From: an uncultured Flavobacteriales bacterium | GTDB taxonomy: Bacteria > Bacteroidota > Bacteroidia > Flavobacteriales > Crocinitomicaceae | Length of the DNA: 64,000 nucleotides | Direction of reading: 5' to 3' | NCBI GenBank assembly: GCA_946482515.1 | Contig: CAMLRS010000006.1 | Location: 173,426-237,425, forward strand | The notes under the pieces: model-generated | What the model was told of the DNA's origin: nothing | What the model saw: only the letters and a program-made list of their open reading frames with translations | Database searches by the model: none | Made by a program: the position numbers and the translations under genes | In this document: positions 18,808 through 27,786 of the stretch, piece by piece | Layout of the letters: the number at the start of each line of letters is the position of its first letter | Numbering within the stretch: the stretch's first letter is position 1

Positions 18808-21800
18808 TTAACGGATGATGCTGATGGAGCCGGTGAGTACTTCGTCGCTGCCGTCATTGAGCGCGATGCGGTAAAAATAAGTGCCTGGAGGAACGGGTTC
18901 TTCCTTGAAATTGCCGTCCCACGGCGTTTGGTAACCAACCGATTCGTAAACGATGCTGCCCCAGCGGTTGTAGATCTGTACTTCGCATTGCGGATACAGC
19001 AACGTGAAATTCGGCAGCTCGAATACGTCGTTGTCGCCATCGGCGTTGGGCGTAAACAGCGTCGGAATGTGTATTTCATCGCTTGCACACTGCGTAATGA
19101 CCAGCTCGAGTGTATCGGTCGAAGAGCCGCAGCCCGGGTAGTTCATTGTGTAAACGATCACTAAATTGCCAGCCGATGCACCCGTGAGCGCAGTCGTTTC
19201 ATCGTATTTATTGGCAAAAGTGCCATCTCCTTCAATGATGTTCCAGACGACCGACTGACTGGATTCCGGAATCGTTCCGGTAACCGCCCATGGCAGATCG
19301 CTTAAACACAAACTGGTATCCGGCTGATCGATTTCTGCATACGGCAGCATGTATACGGTCATCGTGTCGCTCGATGCCGGGCAGGTTCCGTTGGTCACTG
19401 TCCAGACAAGGTAGCTTTCACCCGCAGGAAGATTGCTGACAGTTGTCACAGCAGCTTCCGGATCGTCGAACGTTACGCCCGGCGGACCGCTCCAGCTGCC
19501 GCTTCCGATGGTAGCCGGCAGGGTTTGAATCACGGTTTCGTCCGGGTTGCAGGCGATGAGCGATGCAGGAACATTCGCATGGGAGGGCAGTTGGTAAACG
19601 ATCACCACCATGGTGTCGCGTTTGGAGCCGCATTCAGGAGTGCTCACCGACCATTCGAGCAGGTTCGTTCCGATGGAAAGATTGCTGACAGTTGTCGATG
19701 CGCCGTTCGGATTCAGGAAAGTTGCCGTTCCACCGATCGCTGTCCATTGTCCTGTACCGTTCGATGGCACTTCAGCAGTAACGATGGTCGAGTAGAGGTT
19801 GCATAATTCAATGGTGTCGTTCAGCACGCGGGCAGTGTCGGGATAGTTGAGCACTTCCACCGTAAACGAGCAGCTGGCCGTATTTCCGGATGAATCGGTA
19901 ACCATGTAGGTTTGCGTGGTGAATCCCATCGGGAACAAATCACCGGAAGTAAGACCGGAAACGTCGCTCTGGGAGATGATGAACCCGATACAGTTGTCTG
20001 AGCCAATCGGCGCTGCGTAGTTAACGATCGGATCGCAGGTCGAAACGTTCGCTGGACAATCGATTTCCGGATCGACGCTTTCAGTAATCTCAATATGAAA
20101 GGTACAGGAAGTTGTATTGCCACCGGCGTCGGTTACAGTGAGCGTAATGACAGAAGCTCCGGGATGAAGGAGCGAACCGGGCGCCGGATTCTGCGACACA
20201 ACCGATGGCGAACAGTTATCGTTCACCACAGCCAGGCCGGTGTAATCCGTCAGCGTATAATCGCAGCTTGTTCCGTTGTTGATAGCCTGGGTGCCCGGAC
20301 AGGTAATCGTTGCCGGCGTTGCATCAATTGGAAATACTTGCGTGATGCAGCTGGTTGCATTGCCGTGCAGATCGGTGATCGTGATCGTTACATCGGAAAC
20401 GCCGGAAGCATTCGTCCCAGCTGGCGGACTTTGCTGGAAGGTCAGCTGTTCGAAAGATGTACAGCCGTCGGCAGCGCCGTAGCTTCCACTCAAATCCGGA
20501 ATGGCATAATTGCATGGATTGGTAATCGCAACAGCCGTGTCGGCATTACAGGAAACAACAGGATTGACCGTATCGAGCGGAATCAGCTCCAGCTCGCAGG
20601 AACCGGTATTGCCGTCAGTGTCAGTGACGAAAATGTGAGCGGTAATCGTATCGGAGAATGAAACGGACATAGCCGGCGTCTGGGAGTAGCTCAGTTGGCC
20701 GGTTGCCGAACAATTGTCCGAAGCGGATGCTTGTGGAACCAGGTTCGGAACGTGTGCAATGCACAATGCGTTCATGGGAACGGCAACACTTGCAGGACAG
20801 TTTACGACCGGCGTAATGTCTTCCACCACCGTTACTTCAACCGGGCAGGAAGCACTGTTTCCATTGGCATCCTGCACGAACAGCGTGATGGTGTGCTCTC
20901 CGCGCGGAAGTGTGGCGCCAACAATCGGCAGTTGAGAGAAGACAAGCGCATTTGTCGGCGTACAGTTATCGGAAGCAACAGCTGTTCCGCTCAGATCGGC
21001 AATGGTATAATCACAACCGGCGTCGGCGATCACCGTATCCATAATCGGACAGGTAAGCAATGGGGAAACCGTATCGTTGAGCACAAATTGAACAGTGCAT
21101 GTTCCTTCGTTGCCGGCTAAGTCGGTCACGGTAATCACAGCGAGACTATCTTCCGTAATAAGGCTGCCTGGTGCCGGAACTTGTTCCAGTGTGAGATCGT
21201 TTACGGCGGTACAGTTATCGCTTCGGATCACCGTAGCTTCGACATCCGGAATTTCGGCCTGGCAATTTGCGCCCGGATAAACGCTGATAGGTCCGTGACA
21301 AACCGCAACCGGCGAAATCGTGTCGACAAAATTCAATGTGAAAGAACAGGCGTCGCTTCCGGCCGGTGTACTGCCGCTTACCGTGAGCGTAATGGTTGTT
21401 GTATCGGTAATAATGGTTCCCGAAACCGGCAGTTGATTGATCACGTAGGTCGGATCGCAGTTCTCCGTAACCGTAGCCAGCGCGGTATAATCGGCGAGCA
21501 CGGCGTTGCAGGAAGCGGTTGCGTAAATTGCCTGGTTGGCAGGGCAGGTTATAACCGGCATAACCGTATCAACGACCGAAATATCGAACGCACATTGTAC
21601 CTGGTTGTTGCTTTCGTCCTCAACCGTGATCGTCACAACCTGCGTGGCACCGATACCCGAAAGTGTCGTTCCGGAAACCGGCGACTGGCTGACGATCAAC
21701 GAGCCGCTTGCCGTACAATTATCGGAGGCCGTAACCAGCGGCACAAAATTTCCAATCGTGGCCTGGCAGGAAGCATTCAGCTGCAATACCGTGTCATTCG

Positions 21801-22689
21801 GGCAGTTTACTGAAGGAGCTGTGACGTCGTTTGTGAACAGCTGAAAGAAACAGGAAACGCTATTATTCCCGGCGTCTGTAGCAGACAGTGTGATCATGGT
21901 AGAGCTTCCGCCCGAGTTGGGGAGACTTGTTCCCGCAGCCGGCGACTGAAGAATAGTGATCGCCGAAGAATCCGAGCAATCGTCTGAAAGTGCGAGCAAT
22001 GCCTGGCTGAAATCCGGAACAACGGCTCCGCAGGAAGCATCCACAACGATGTTGTAATCGCCCGGACAGGTCAATGTGGGCGGATTGACATCGTTGAACG
22101 CACCGGCAAGAATGCGCACATTGTCGATGGCAGCCGGAGCGTTGTTTGCACCGGCGTCATCATACGTAAAGCGGAAACCGATCCAGAAAGTAGTGTTGTT
22201 GAGCAAGGCCGGAAGCGCTTGTGAAACCGGTTGCCAGAAGGTTATTCCCTGTAACTGTGTTCCGTTCACCACCCAGTTAGCGCCGTTATCGATACTGTAA
22301 ACCACTTCGAGGAAATCCGTTCCTGCCGCGCCTTCGATTTTCGTTTCGAATTCCAGTTGCAGCGCAGCCGCACAGGTAGCATTCACTTCGGTGTAAAAAA
22401 TCGTCGACAAAGAACCGGCCGGGGCGTTTACGTAGCCGTAACGGCTTTCTCCCGTTGGGCCGCATCCCGGAACTGTTCCGCCTGCCGAAATGTAAGCGGC
22501 GTTCGATCCTGTTTGTGTCAGTCCGTTGGAAGCGCAGGTGCCGATCATCCAGCTGTTGGGCGAAGTGGAGCCTGCTGTTTGCCAGCCGTCAGTTCCTTCA
22601 AACGTGTGATTGACGAAGGCAGTTTGGGCAGTGAGGATGAAAGAATATAAAAAGAAGAGGCAGACCAGGAGAGGGCGATACAGTTTCAT
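18808..22689 (-). CDS. Giant HYR-repeat surface protein, type B T9SS substrate
   Basis: The 1293-residue protein has a signal peptide, an N-terminal domain of about 170 residues (NHTFEGTDGWQTAG ... AAIDNVRILAG) resembling lectin/MAM-like sandwich domains, and then nine HYR-type repeats, each opening like PVITCPANQ and containing SDNC and a C-terminal C-x-F/V motif. Two or three Cys-containing repeats (WTVTNGTCPASSDTM) follow. The end (TLFTPNADGDNDVFELP, IYNRWGSIVYES) is a type B sorting domain. HYR domains are Ig-like adhesion modules. The gene is the first of an operon with PorP/SprF, matching the SprB-SprF style of arrangement. Confidence 0.88.
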   Translation of the reverse strand: MKLYRPLLVCLFFLYSFILTAQTAFVNHTFEGTDGWQTAGSTSPNSWMIGTCASNGLTQTGSNAAYISAGGTVPGCGPTGESRYGYVNAPAGSLSTIFYTEVNATCAAALQLEFETKIEGAAGTDFLEVVYSIDNGANWVVNGTQLQGITFWQPVSQALPALLNNTTFWIGFRFTYDDAGANNAPAAIDNVRILAGAFNDVNPPTLTCPGDYNIVVDASCGAVVPDFSQALLALSDDCSDSSAITILQSPAAGTSLPNSGGSSTMITLSATDAGNNSVSCFFQLFTNDVTAPSVNCPNDTVLQLNASCQATIGNFVPLVTASDNCTASGSLIVSQSPVSGTTLSGIGATQVVTITVEDESNNQVQCAFDISVVDTVMPVITCPANQAIYATASCNAVLADYTALATVTENCDPTYVINQLPVSGTIITDTTTITLTVSGSTPAGSDACSFTLNFVDTISPVAVCHGPISVYPGANCQAEIPDVEATVIRSDNCTAVNDLTLEQVPAPGSLITEDSLAVITVTDLAGNEGTCTVQFVLNDTVSPLLTCPIMDTVIADAGCDYTIADLSGTAVASDNCTPTNALVFSQLPIVGATLPRGEHTITLFVQDANGNSASCPVEVTVVEDITPVVNCPASVAVPMNALCIAHVPNLVPQASASDNCSATGQLSYSQTPAMSVSFSDTITAHIFVTDTDGNTGSCELELIPLDTVNPVVSCNADTAVAITNPCNYAIPDLSGSYGAADGCTSFEQLTFQQSPPAGTNASGVSDVTITITDLHGNATSCITQVFPIDATPATITCPGTQAINNGTSCDYTLTDYTGLAVVNDNCSPSVVSQNPAPGSLLHPGASVITLTVTDAGGNTTSCTFHIEITESVDPEIDCPANVSTCDPIVNYAAPIGSDNCIGFIISQSDVSGLTSGDLFPMGFTTQTYMVTDSSGNTASCSFTVEVLNYPDTARVLNDTIELCNLYSTIVTAEVPSNGTGQWTAIGGTATFLNPNGASTTVSNLSIGTNLLEWSVSTPECGSKRDTMVVIVYQLPSHANVPASLIACNPDETVIQTLPATIGSGSWSGPPGVTFDDPEAAVTTVSNLPAGESYLVWTVTNGTCPASSDTMTVYMLPYAEIDQPDTSLCLSDLPWAVTGTIPESSQSVVWNIIEGDGTFANKYDETTALTGASAGNLVIVYTMNYPGCGSSTDTLELVITQCASDEIHIPTLFTPNADGDNDVFELPNFTLLYPQCEVQIYNRWGSIVYESVGYQTPWDGNFKEEPVPPGTYFYRIALNDGSDEVLTGSISIIR

Positions 22690-22799
22690 AAGCTAGTTAA
22701 GAGCGCATAAAAATAGCAGAAAAATCAAATGGTGAAGGGCTTCCGGCTGAACGGACAGGTTAGTTGGTTCTCTGTCGGTTGTGCATCGTTGTTAATTCG

Positions 22800-22807
22800 T
22801 ACTTTTG
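22800..22807 (+). promoter_or_regulatory. Candidate promoter of purE (TACTTTTG)
   Basis: TACTTTTG matches the -7 consensus, with TTG at 22779-22781 (18 bases upstream) as a possible -33 element. It ends 16 bases before the ATG at 22824. Confidence 0.55.
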
Positions 22808-22823
22808 CGAAAAAATCACGATT

Positions 22824-23309
22824 ATGGTAGGCATTATTATGGGCAGCACATCGGATCTGCCGGTTATGCAGGAAGCAGCAGCCATCCTGACGGAATTCGG
22901 TGTAAAACACGAAGTAACGATCGTTTCCGCTCACCGCACGCCGGAACGCATGTTCGAATATGCCCGTACGGCAGCCGATCGTGGTATTAAAGTAATCATT
23001 GCCGGAGCCGGAGGTGCAGCACATTTGCCAGGCATGACGGCTTCCCTGACGCCGCTTCCGGTAATCGGCGTTCCGATCCGTTCCAGCAATTCCATCGACG
23101 GATGGGACAGCTTATTGTCCATCGTTCAGATGCCGAATGGTATTCCGGTAGCGACGGTAGCCATCAACGGTGCTAAAAATGCCGGTATCCTCGCTGCAAA
23201 AATCCTCGGTACTTCCGATCCCGAATTGCTCAAAAAACTGTCCGATTACATGGAAACCATGAAAGAGGCGGTGCTCGAAGGCGCTAAGCGTGTGGAATCG
23301 CAGTCTTAA
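22824..23309 (+). CDS. purE: 5-(carboxyamino)imidazole ribonucleotide mutase
   Basis: The 161-residue protein is class I PurE, which converts N5-CAIR to CAIR in purine synthesis. The start [16 protein letters not shown] is the normal N-terminus, so ATG 22824 is chosen over an upstream in-frame codon at 22764. Family motifs include [20 protein letters not shown] and the substrate-binding stretch [19 protein letters not shown]. Class I PurE normally works with PurK, which is not in the window. The gene stands alone, between a divergent giant surface protein and a repeat-filled convergent gap. Confidence 0.95.
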   Translation: MVGIIMGSTSDLPVMQEAAAILTEFGVKHEVTIVSAHRTPERMFEYARTAADRGIKVIIAGAGGAAHLPGMTASLTPLPVIGVPIRSSNSIDGWDSLLSIVQMPNGIPVATVAINGAKNAGILAAKILGTSDPELLKKLSDYMETMKEAVLEGAKRVESQS

Positions 23310-23327
23310 GAGGGATAGCAAGATCTA

Positions 23328-23343
23328 CCTGTCGGTAGACAGG
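23328..23343. repeat. Short palindromic repeat (CCTGTC...GACAGG)
   Basis: CCTGTC-GGTA-GACAGG forms a perfect 6-bp stem 18 bases after purE. It belongs with the related CCTGCC/GGCAGG palindromes at 29347-29366 and 50974-50989, so it may be a dispersed hairpin family and may help end the purE transcript. Confidence 0.5.
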
Positions 23344-23493
23344 CTTCAGGACGTCAAGACATCAGGATTTTTCTAGATCCTGTGCATATTGTTTGCTGTA
23401 ATTTTTGAAAGTCGCACGTAATATTGCTTTTTTGCTTAGTCTCCTCTCGGCGGATTCGTGGATTACAAAGTCTCATCCTGAAACCAATAGTTG

Positions 23494-23684
23494 TTCACCA
23501 CAAAAGGCACAAAAGAGTATATTGATACACTGTGTGCATCATCAAGCATCACGATTGCATCGTGATTACACAAAAGTTTTGTTCTTGGATTATAGAATCT
23601 CTTTTGTGTAGACAGCCCACAAAGCGGCTGGCGCTTTCAACTATGCTAGTACGTCACAGAAGCTTTTGTGCCTTTTGTGGTGAA
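23494..23684. repeat. Inverted-repeat-bounded intergenic element, copy C (variant ends)
   Basis: Perfect 22-bp inverted ends, TTCACCACAAAAGGCACAAA + AG at 23494-23515 and its complement at 23663-23684, bound 191 bp. The ends are a variant of those in copies A (193-405) and B (54270-54441). The interior contains a perfect hairpin ATCACGAT-TGC-ATCGTGAT. It occupies the 433-bp convergent gap between purE and the NamZ-like gene, which holds no convincing gene. Confidence 0.75.
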
Positions 23685-23742
23685 GAAATCGTCCTGACGT
23701 CTTAGAATCTTAAAATCCTGAAATCCATCCGTTCGGAACGGA

Positions 23743-25032
23743 TCAATCGTAAATCAAATACTTTTTCCGGGTAACCATAAAGGCATCCAGCCCCGGTTTC
23801 CAGGTCGATTTGATTTCCTTGGCTGAGCAGCCTTGTGCCAATTGTTCGCGCAGATCGGATGTTCCGGCCAGTCGGTCGAAGAAATTTTTCTGATCGATGA
23901 ACGCCACGGAATCCATCAGCTGGTTACGGGCATTGATCAGCCACGAGAGATTGATCTCGTATGCGCGCTTATGCTGTACATCGGACAGGTCGTATCCGTT
24001 GCAATTCTTGTTCTCCCACAGCGGCTGTTTCGCGCCGGAAGTGGAAACCGGTGTAAAGCGGAAATCCGTTTCGCGGAATTTAGGGTGGCCGTACATTTCA
24101 AAAGGGCGATCAGTTCCGCGGCCTATGCTCACGGTTGTCGCTTCGAAGAAACACAGGCTTGGGTAAAGCGTGATCGCCAGGTCCGATTTCAGGTTCGGCG
24201 ACGGCGCGATCGGAATTTCGTATTTCGTTTTGTGATTGTAGTTTTTACAAGGAACCACATACAAACGACAGGTCACATCGTTGTGCAGCCAGAATTCACC
24301 GTTGATCATCAGCGCATATTCGCCGATAGTCATACCGTAAACGATCGGCACCGGGTGCATCCCGATAAACGACGTGTGTTCCGGCTCGCGGATCGGTCCG
24401 TCAACGTAGTGTGCATTCGGGTTCGGCCGGTCGAGCACAACCAGCGGCTTCCCGTTTTCCGCACAGGCTTCCATAACGTAATGCAGTGTGGAAATATAGG
24501 TGTAGAAACGCACGCCTACGTCCTGGATGTCGAACAAAACGATGTCGACGTCCCAAAGCTGGTCGGCGCGTGGCTTTTTGTTGTTGCCGTAAAGCGAAAC
24601 GATCGGAAGACCGGTTATAGGATCGGTATGGCTCCAGATTTTTTCACCGGCGTCGGCTGTTCCGCGGAAACCGTGTTCAGGGGCAAAGACTTTCTGGATC
24701 TGCACGCCGAGGGCAAGCAGTGTATCGACCAGGTGCGTTTTTCCGATCAGCGAAGATTGATTGGCGACGATCGCCACACGACGTCCGCGAAGTGAATCGA
24801 GGTAAAGCGTCATGCGCTCATTCCCCAGCTGAATGGTCTGCGGACTTACACGCTCGGGCAATTGCTCGCGAATCTGAACGGAAGGAAAAATGATCTGTTC
24901 CTCAAGCGCAGTCAGCGTATCCGACTTGTGCCTGTCTTCTTTGTCGACGCCTTTACTGAAACCGCAGCTTGTCATCAAAACCAGCAGAACACTTTCAAGG
25001 CACAAAAGCTTTATGTACTTTCGTACCTTCAT
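23743..25032 (-). CDS. DUF1343 / NamZ-family exo-beta-N-acetylmuramidase-like lipoprotein
   Basis: The protein begins MKVRKYIKLLCLESVLLVLM followed by TSC, a lipoprotein signal. It contains RRVAIVANQSSLIGKTHLVD, FAPEHGFRGTADAGE, VDIVLFDIQDVGVRFYTYIS, DRPNPNAHYVDGP and the HPVPIVYGMTIGE block, all typical of DUF1343 proteins. A characterised member, Bacillus NamZ, removes MurNAc from non-reducing ends of peptidoglycan fragments, so a role in cell-wall recycling is likely. The chosen start at 25032 shares a CATG tetranucleotide with the divergent permease gene. An in-frame ATG at 25062 exists but would put the signal peptide further in. Confidence 0.85.
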   Translation of the reverse strand: MKVRKYIKLLCLESVLLVLMTSCGFSKGVDKEDRHKSDTLTALEEQIIFPSVQIREQLPERVSPQTIQLGNERMTLYLDSLRGRRVAIVANQSSLIGKTHLVDTLLALGVQIQKVFAPEHGFRGTADAGEKIWSHTDPITGLPIVSLYGNNKKPRADQLWDVDIVLFDIQDVGVRFYTYISTLHYVMEACAENGKPLVVLDRPNPNAHYVDGPIREPEHTSFIGMHPVPIVYGMTIGEYALMINGEFWLHNDVTCRLYVVPCKNYNHKTKYEIPIAPSPNLKSDLAITLYPSLCFFEATTVSIGRGTDRPFEMYGHPKFRETDFRFTPVSTSGAKQPLWENKNCNGYDLSDVQHKRAYEINLSWLINARNQLMDSVAFIDQKNFFDRLAGTSDLREQLAQGCSAKEIKSTWKPGLDAFMVTRKKYLIYD

Positions 25033-26734
25033 GAACGGTTCCTGGAATTTTACATTTTTCATTGCTCGTAAGCTTCAAAATCAGCAAATCGACCCGGCTG
25101 GTCGGGCTGGCGGCGGCAAAAAGGTGGCTCGTCCCATTACGCGGATTGCAACCATCAGCATTGCACTTGCAATGATAGTAAATATTATTGCAATAGCCGT
25201 CGTTAATGGCTTCCAACAAGAAGTGCGCCGAAAAGTAATCGGCTTCGGTTCACACATTTCCATTCAGAAATCGGGCGAAGGCTCTTTGTTCGAAAGCACA
25301 CCCCTGAAATACGAGCCGGGATTCCTCCAAACGCTCAAAGACATTCGCGGAATCCGTTCCGTTCAGGGTGTAGCCTATAAACCCGCCTTGTTCCAATCGG
25401 TTACAAAAGACGAGCAGCGCGAGATCCTCGGCGTGGTGCTGAAAGGTGTCGATCGTACCTACGACTGGACGTTTATGAAGGAACATCTCGTGGAAGGGAA
25501 AATCCCGGCATTCAAAGACAGCTCATCCGACGAAATTCTGGTTTCCAGACGCATTTGCCGCGATCTGCACTACAAGCTCGGCGATACGATCCGGTCGTAT
25601 TTCGTAAAGCAACAGCCGATCCTGCGCGAATTCCGCATCACCGGGATCTACGAAACGGGACTGGAAGATTTCGACAAGGAAATGGTATTCTGCCACCTGC
25701 CGCAAGTACAAGCGCTGAATGATTGGGGCATCCAGGTATCCATTTCGATCGACGACACGCTTGTGGGCGGCGATCTGATCATCCGTGCTGAAGCAAACGG
25801 TGGAAACGGCAATTACCGCTACGACTGGGGAAAAGGATTTGAACAATATGCCGGGTTCCCGTTCTGTCCGACAAAAGATACGCTCATTCGTGTTGTTGTA
25901 GGCGATTACTGGTCGCGAATGAACGAGCCTGTTGCCAGCATCGTCCGCGATGGCGAAACCGCTATTCCGGATACAGCCTGGCTGAAAATCACCGTTCGCG
26001 GAAATCGTACCGCACCGTGTAATTTCCGGCTCACAACCGACGGCTCGCTGATCCGCAATTACAAAGACGACGAAGGCTACATTTATGAATTGTCAGCCGG
26101 ATCGAAAACTGTTCGTGTCGAATCCATTCCCGGCAAAGGCAGCTTTCGCCAGTACATCGGCAGCTACGAGCTCATGGTTGACGATTGGGAAAATGTAGAC
26201 CAGCTGAAGCGCAAAGTTTCCAAAGCCGTCATGTTCCGCCCCGATTTCCAGCAGCAGGTACAGGTGAAAAGTATCAAAGACCACCAGCAGGAATTGTTTG
26301 TCTGGCTCGGATTCCTCGATATCAACATGGCCATTATCCTGGTCCTGATGCTCATCATCGGGATCATCAACATGGGATCGGCACTGCTGGTCATGATCCT
26401 TGTGCGCACCAACTTTATCGGCATCATGAAAGCTATGGGAGCCGGCAACTGGATCATCCGCCGCATCTTTATTATACAGGCCGGCAAGCTCATTCTGAAA
26501 GGCATGATCTGGGGCAACCTCATCGGCCTCGGCTTCTGCGTGATCCAGCATTATTTCGGCGTGTTATCGCTCGACCCGAAAGTCTATTACCTCACCAAAG
26601 TTCCGATCAGCCTCCCGATTCCGGCCATCATCGGTCTGAACGTCTTCACGCTGGTCGTTTGCCTCGTGGCATTATTGCTGCCTTCCGTCGTTATTACACG
26701 CATCCTTCCGTCAAAAGCCATCCGCTTCCGTTAA
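25031..26734 (+). CDS. FtsX-like ABC transporter permease (LolC/LolE type)
   Basis: The 567-residue protein has the order of a MacB/FtsX-type permease: a first span (IATISIALAMIVNIIAIAVV) with NGFQQEVRRKVIGFGSHISI after it, a long extracytoplasmic domain (about 80-420), then three spans at the C-terminus (DINMAIILVLMLIIGIINMG; LIGLGFCVIQ; IGLNVFTLVVCLVALLLPSV) ending LPSKAIRFR. LolC/E-type proteins release lipoproteins from the inner membrane with the LolD ATPase. No ATPase gene is adjacent. The start at 25031 fits the family pattern MNxxxxFIAR. The reading frame is open further upstream. Confidence 0.85.
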   Translation: MNGSWNFTFFIARKLQNQQIDPAGRAGGGKKVARPITRIATISIALAMIVNIIAIAVVNGFQQEVRRKVIGFGSHISIQKSGEGSLFESTPLKYEPGFLQTLKDIRGIRSVQGVAYKPALFQSVTKDEQREILGVVLKGVDRTYDWTFMKEHLVEGKIPAFKDSSSDEILVSRRICRDLHYKLGDTIRSYFVKQQPILREFRITGIYETGLEDFDKEMVFCHLPQVQALNDWGIQVSISIDDTLVGGDLIIRAEANGGNGNYRYDWGKGFEQYAGFPFCPTKDTLIRVVVGDYWSRMNEPVASIVRDGETAIPDTAWLKITVRGNRTAPCNFRLTTDGSLIRNYKDDEGYIYELSAGSKTVRVESIPGKGSFRQYIGSYELMVDDWENVDQLKRKVSKAVMFRPDFQQQVQVKSIKDHQQELFVWLGFLDINMAIILVLMLIIGIINMGSALLVMILVRTNFIGIMKAMGAGNWIIRRIFIIQAGKLILKGMIWGNLIGLGFCVIQHYFGVLSLDPKVYYLTKVPISLPIPAIIGLNVFTLVVCLVALLLPSVVITRILPSKAIRFR

Positions 26735-26749
26735 TCTGGACTTCAAGAC

Positions 26750-26955
26750 TTCAGGATTTTAAGATATCAAGACATTAGACCGGAGACTGACCGACTGGAG
26801 ACTGGAAGACAACTCGGAAACTCACTAACTCATCAACTCATATCTATGTGCTCTATGTATCTATGTGGTCAAACCGAACGACCGGAGACTGACCGACTGG
26901 AGACTGGAAGACAACTCGAAACTCACGAACTCATCAACTCGTAAACTCAACTAAT
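26750..26955. repeat. Intergenic word array with a direct repeat of about 61 bp
   Basis: Two nearly identical 61-bp copies start at 26778 and 26880 (period 102), built of words such as GGAGACTGACCGACTGGAG and AACTCATCAACTC. Between them is a TCTATGTGCTCTATGTATC-type stretch. Similar words recur at 30243-30350, 40855-40960, 45560-45634, 46764-46890 and 49196-49357. No gene is visible in this 289-bp gap. Confidence 0.75.
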
Positions 26956-26999
26956 ACTACACTTCCCATTTTTACGTTAATGCCACAACATTATTTTTC

Positions 27000-27007
27000 T
27001 ACTTTTG
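27000..27007 (+). promoter_or_regulatory. Candidate -7 box TACTTTTG
   Basis: Matches TAnnTTTG and ends 16 bases before the ATG at 27024. Confidence 0.45.
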
Positions 27008-27023
27008 ACATTCATTGTTGCAG

Positions 27024-27782
27024 ATGAGATCAATTCATACGCTTACCCTTTTTCTTCTACTTTCGGTAACGGCTTTTGCCCAGCGGAATATTCGTGATTC
27101 CATTATCGGGACGCCTTGGGTTGCTTTGCATTACGGAGCGAACTGGACCGGTGGCGATCTGGCCGACCGTTTTGGCTTTACCAATCATTTGGGAGCTATG
27201 GCTGGATACAAAACGTCCAGGAACTGGGTGTATGGCTTCGATGGCAATTTCCATTTCGGGAACCAGATCCGTATGACCGGCCTCTTCGACAGCATTGTCG
27301 ATAACCAGGGAACCATTACGGATGAAGGCGGTTTTCCGGGGAAAGTAGTCGTCTTCCAGCGCGGATTCAATGTCAACCTCATGGTCGGAAAAGTATTTCC
27401 TATCCTGAGTCCCAATGCCAACTCCGGAATTTATGTCCACACGGGAGTCGGCTACGTGCAGCACCGTTTGAAAATCCAGACCAACGAGCACGTGATTCCA
27501 TCCATCGAGAAGGATTACCGCAAGGGGTACGATCGCTATACTACCGGCATCAATTTTCACCAGTTCGTGGGCTATGCCTTTCTGGCCAACCAGGGCGTAG
27601 TGAATTTTTACGGTGGATTTTATATCCAGGAAGGCCTGACGTACAACCGACGCGATGTCTTTTTCGACCGACCTTCCGAGCCAGTGCCGACCGATATGCG
27701 ATTCGATATGATGTATGGCCTAAAAGTGGGCTGGTTCGTCCCGATTTATCGTCGTAAACCGAAAGATTTCTACTTCAATTAA
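27024..27782 (+). CDS. Conserved outer-membrane beta-barrel-like protein
   Basis: The 252-residue protein has a signal peptide (MRSIHTLTLFLLLSVTAFAQ) and then alternating hydrophobic/polar beta-strand-like segments rich in Gly, Tyr and Phe (WVYGFDGNFHFGNQIR, SGIYVHTGVGYVQHRLKI, GLKVGWFVPIYRR), as in small outer-membrane barrels. I recognise no named family. Its stop lies 4 bases before waaA, so the two are probably co-transcribed, which would fit an outer-membrane job, though no specific role can be assigned. ATG 27024 is chosen over an upstream TTG. Confidence 0.65.
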   Translation: MRSIHTLTLFLLLSVTAFAQRNIRDSIIGTPWVALHYGANWTGGDLADRFGFTNHLGAMAGYKTSRNWVYGFDGNFHFGNQIRMTGLFDSIVDNQGTITDEGGFPGKVVVFQRGFNVNLMVGKVFPILSPNANSGIYVHTGVGYVQHRLKIQTNEHVIPSIEKDYRKGYDRYTTGINFHQFVGYAFLANQGVVNFYGGFYIQEGLTYNRRDVFFDRPSEPVPTDMRFDMMYGLKVGWFVPIYRRKPKDFYFN

Positions 27783-27786
27783 GCCG

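Noticed and set aside
19525..21813. Several long plus-strand frames opposite the HYR-repeat gene.
   Set aside because: They follow the repeat period of the real minus-strand gene and are rich in Arg/Cys/Gly, as expected for antisense shadows.
23405..23611. A 68-codon plus-strand frame.
   Set aside because: It overlaps the inverted-repeat element 23494-23684, has no recognisable protein features and no promoter; explained by the repeat.
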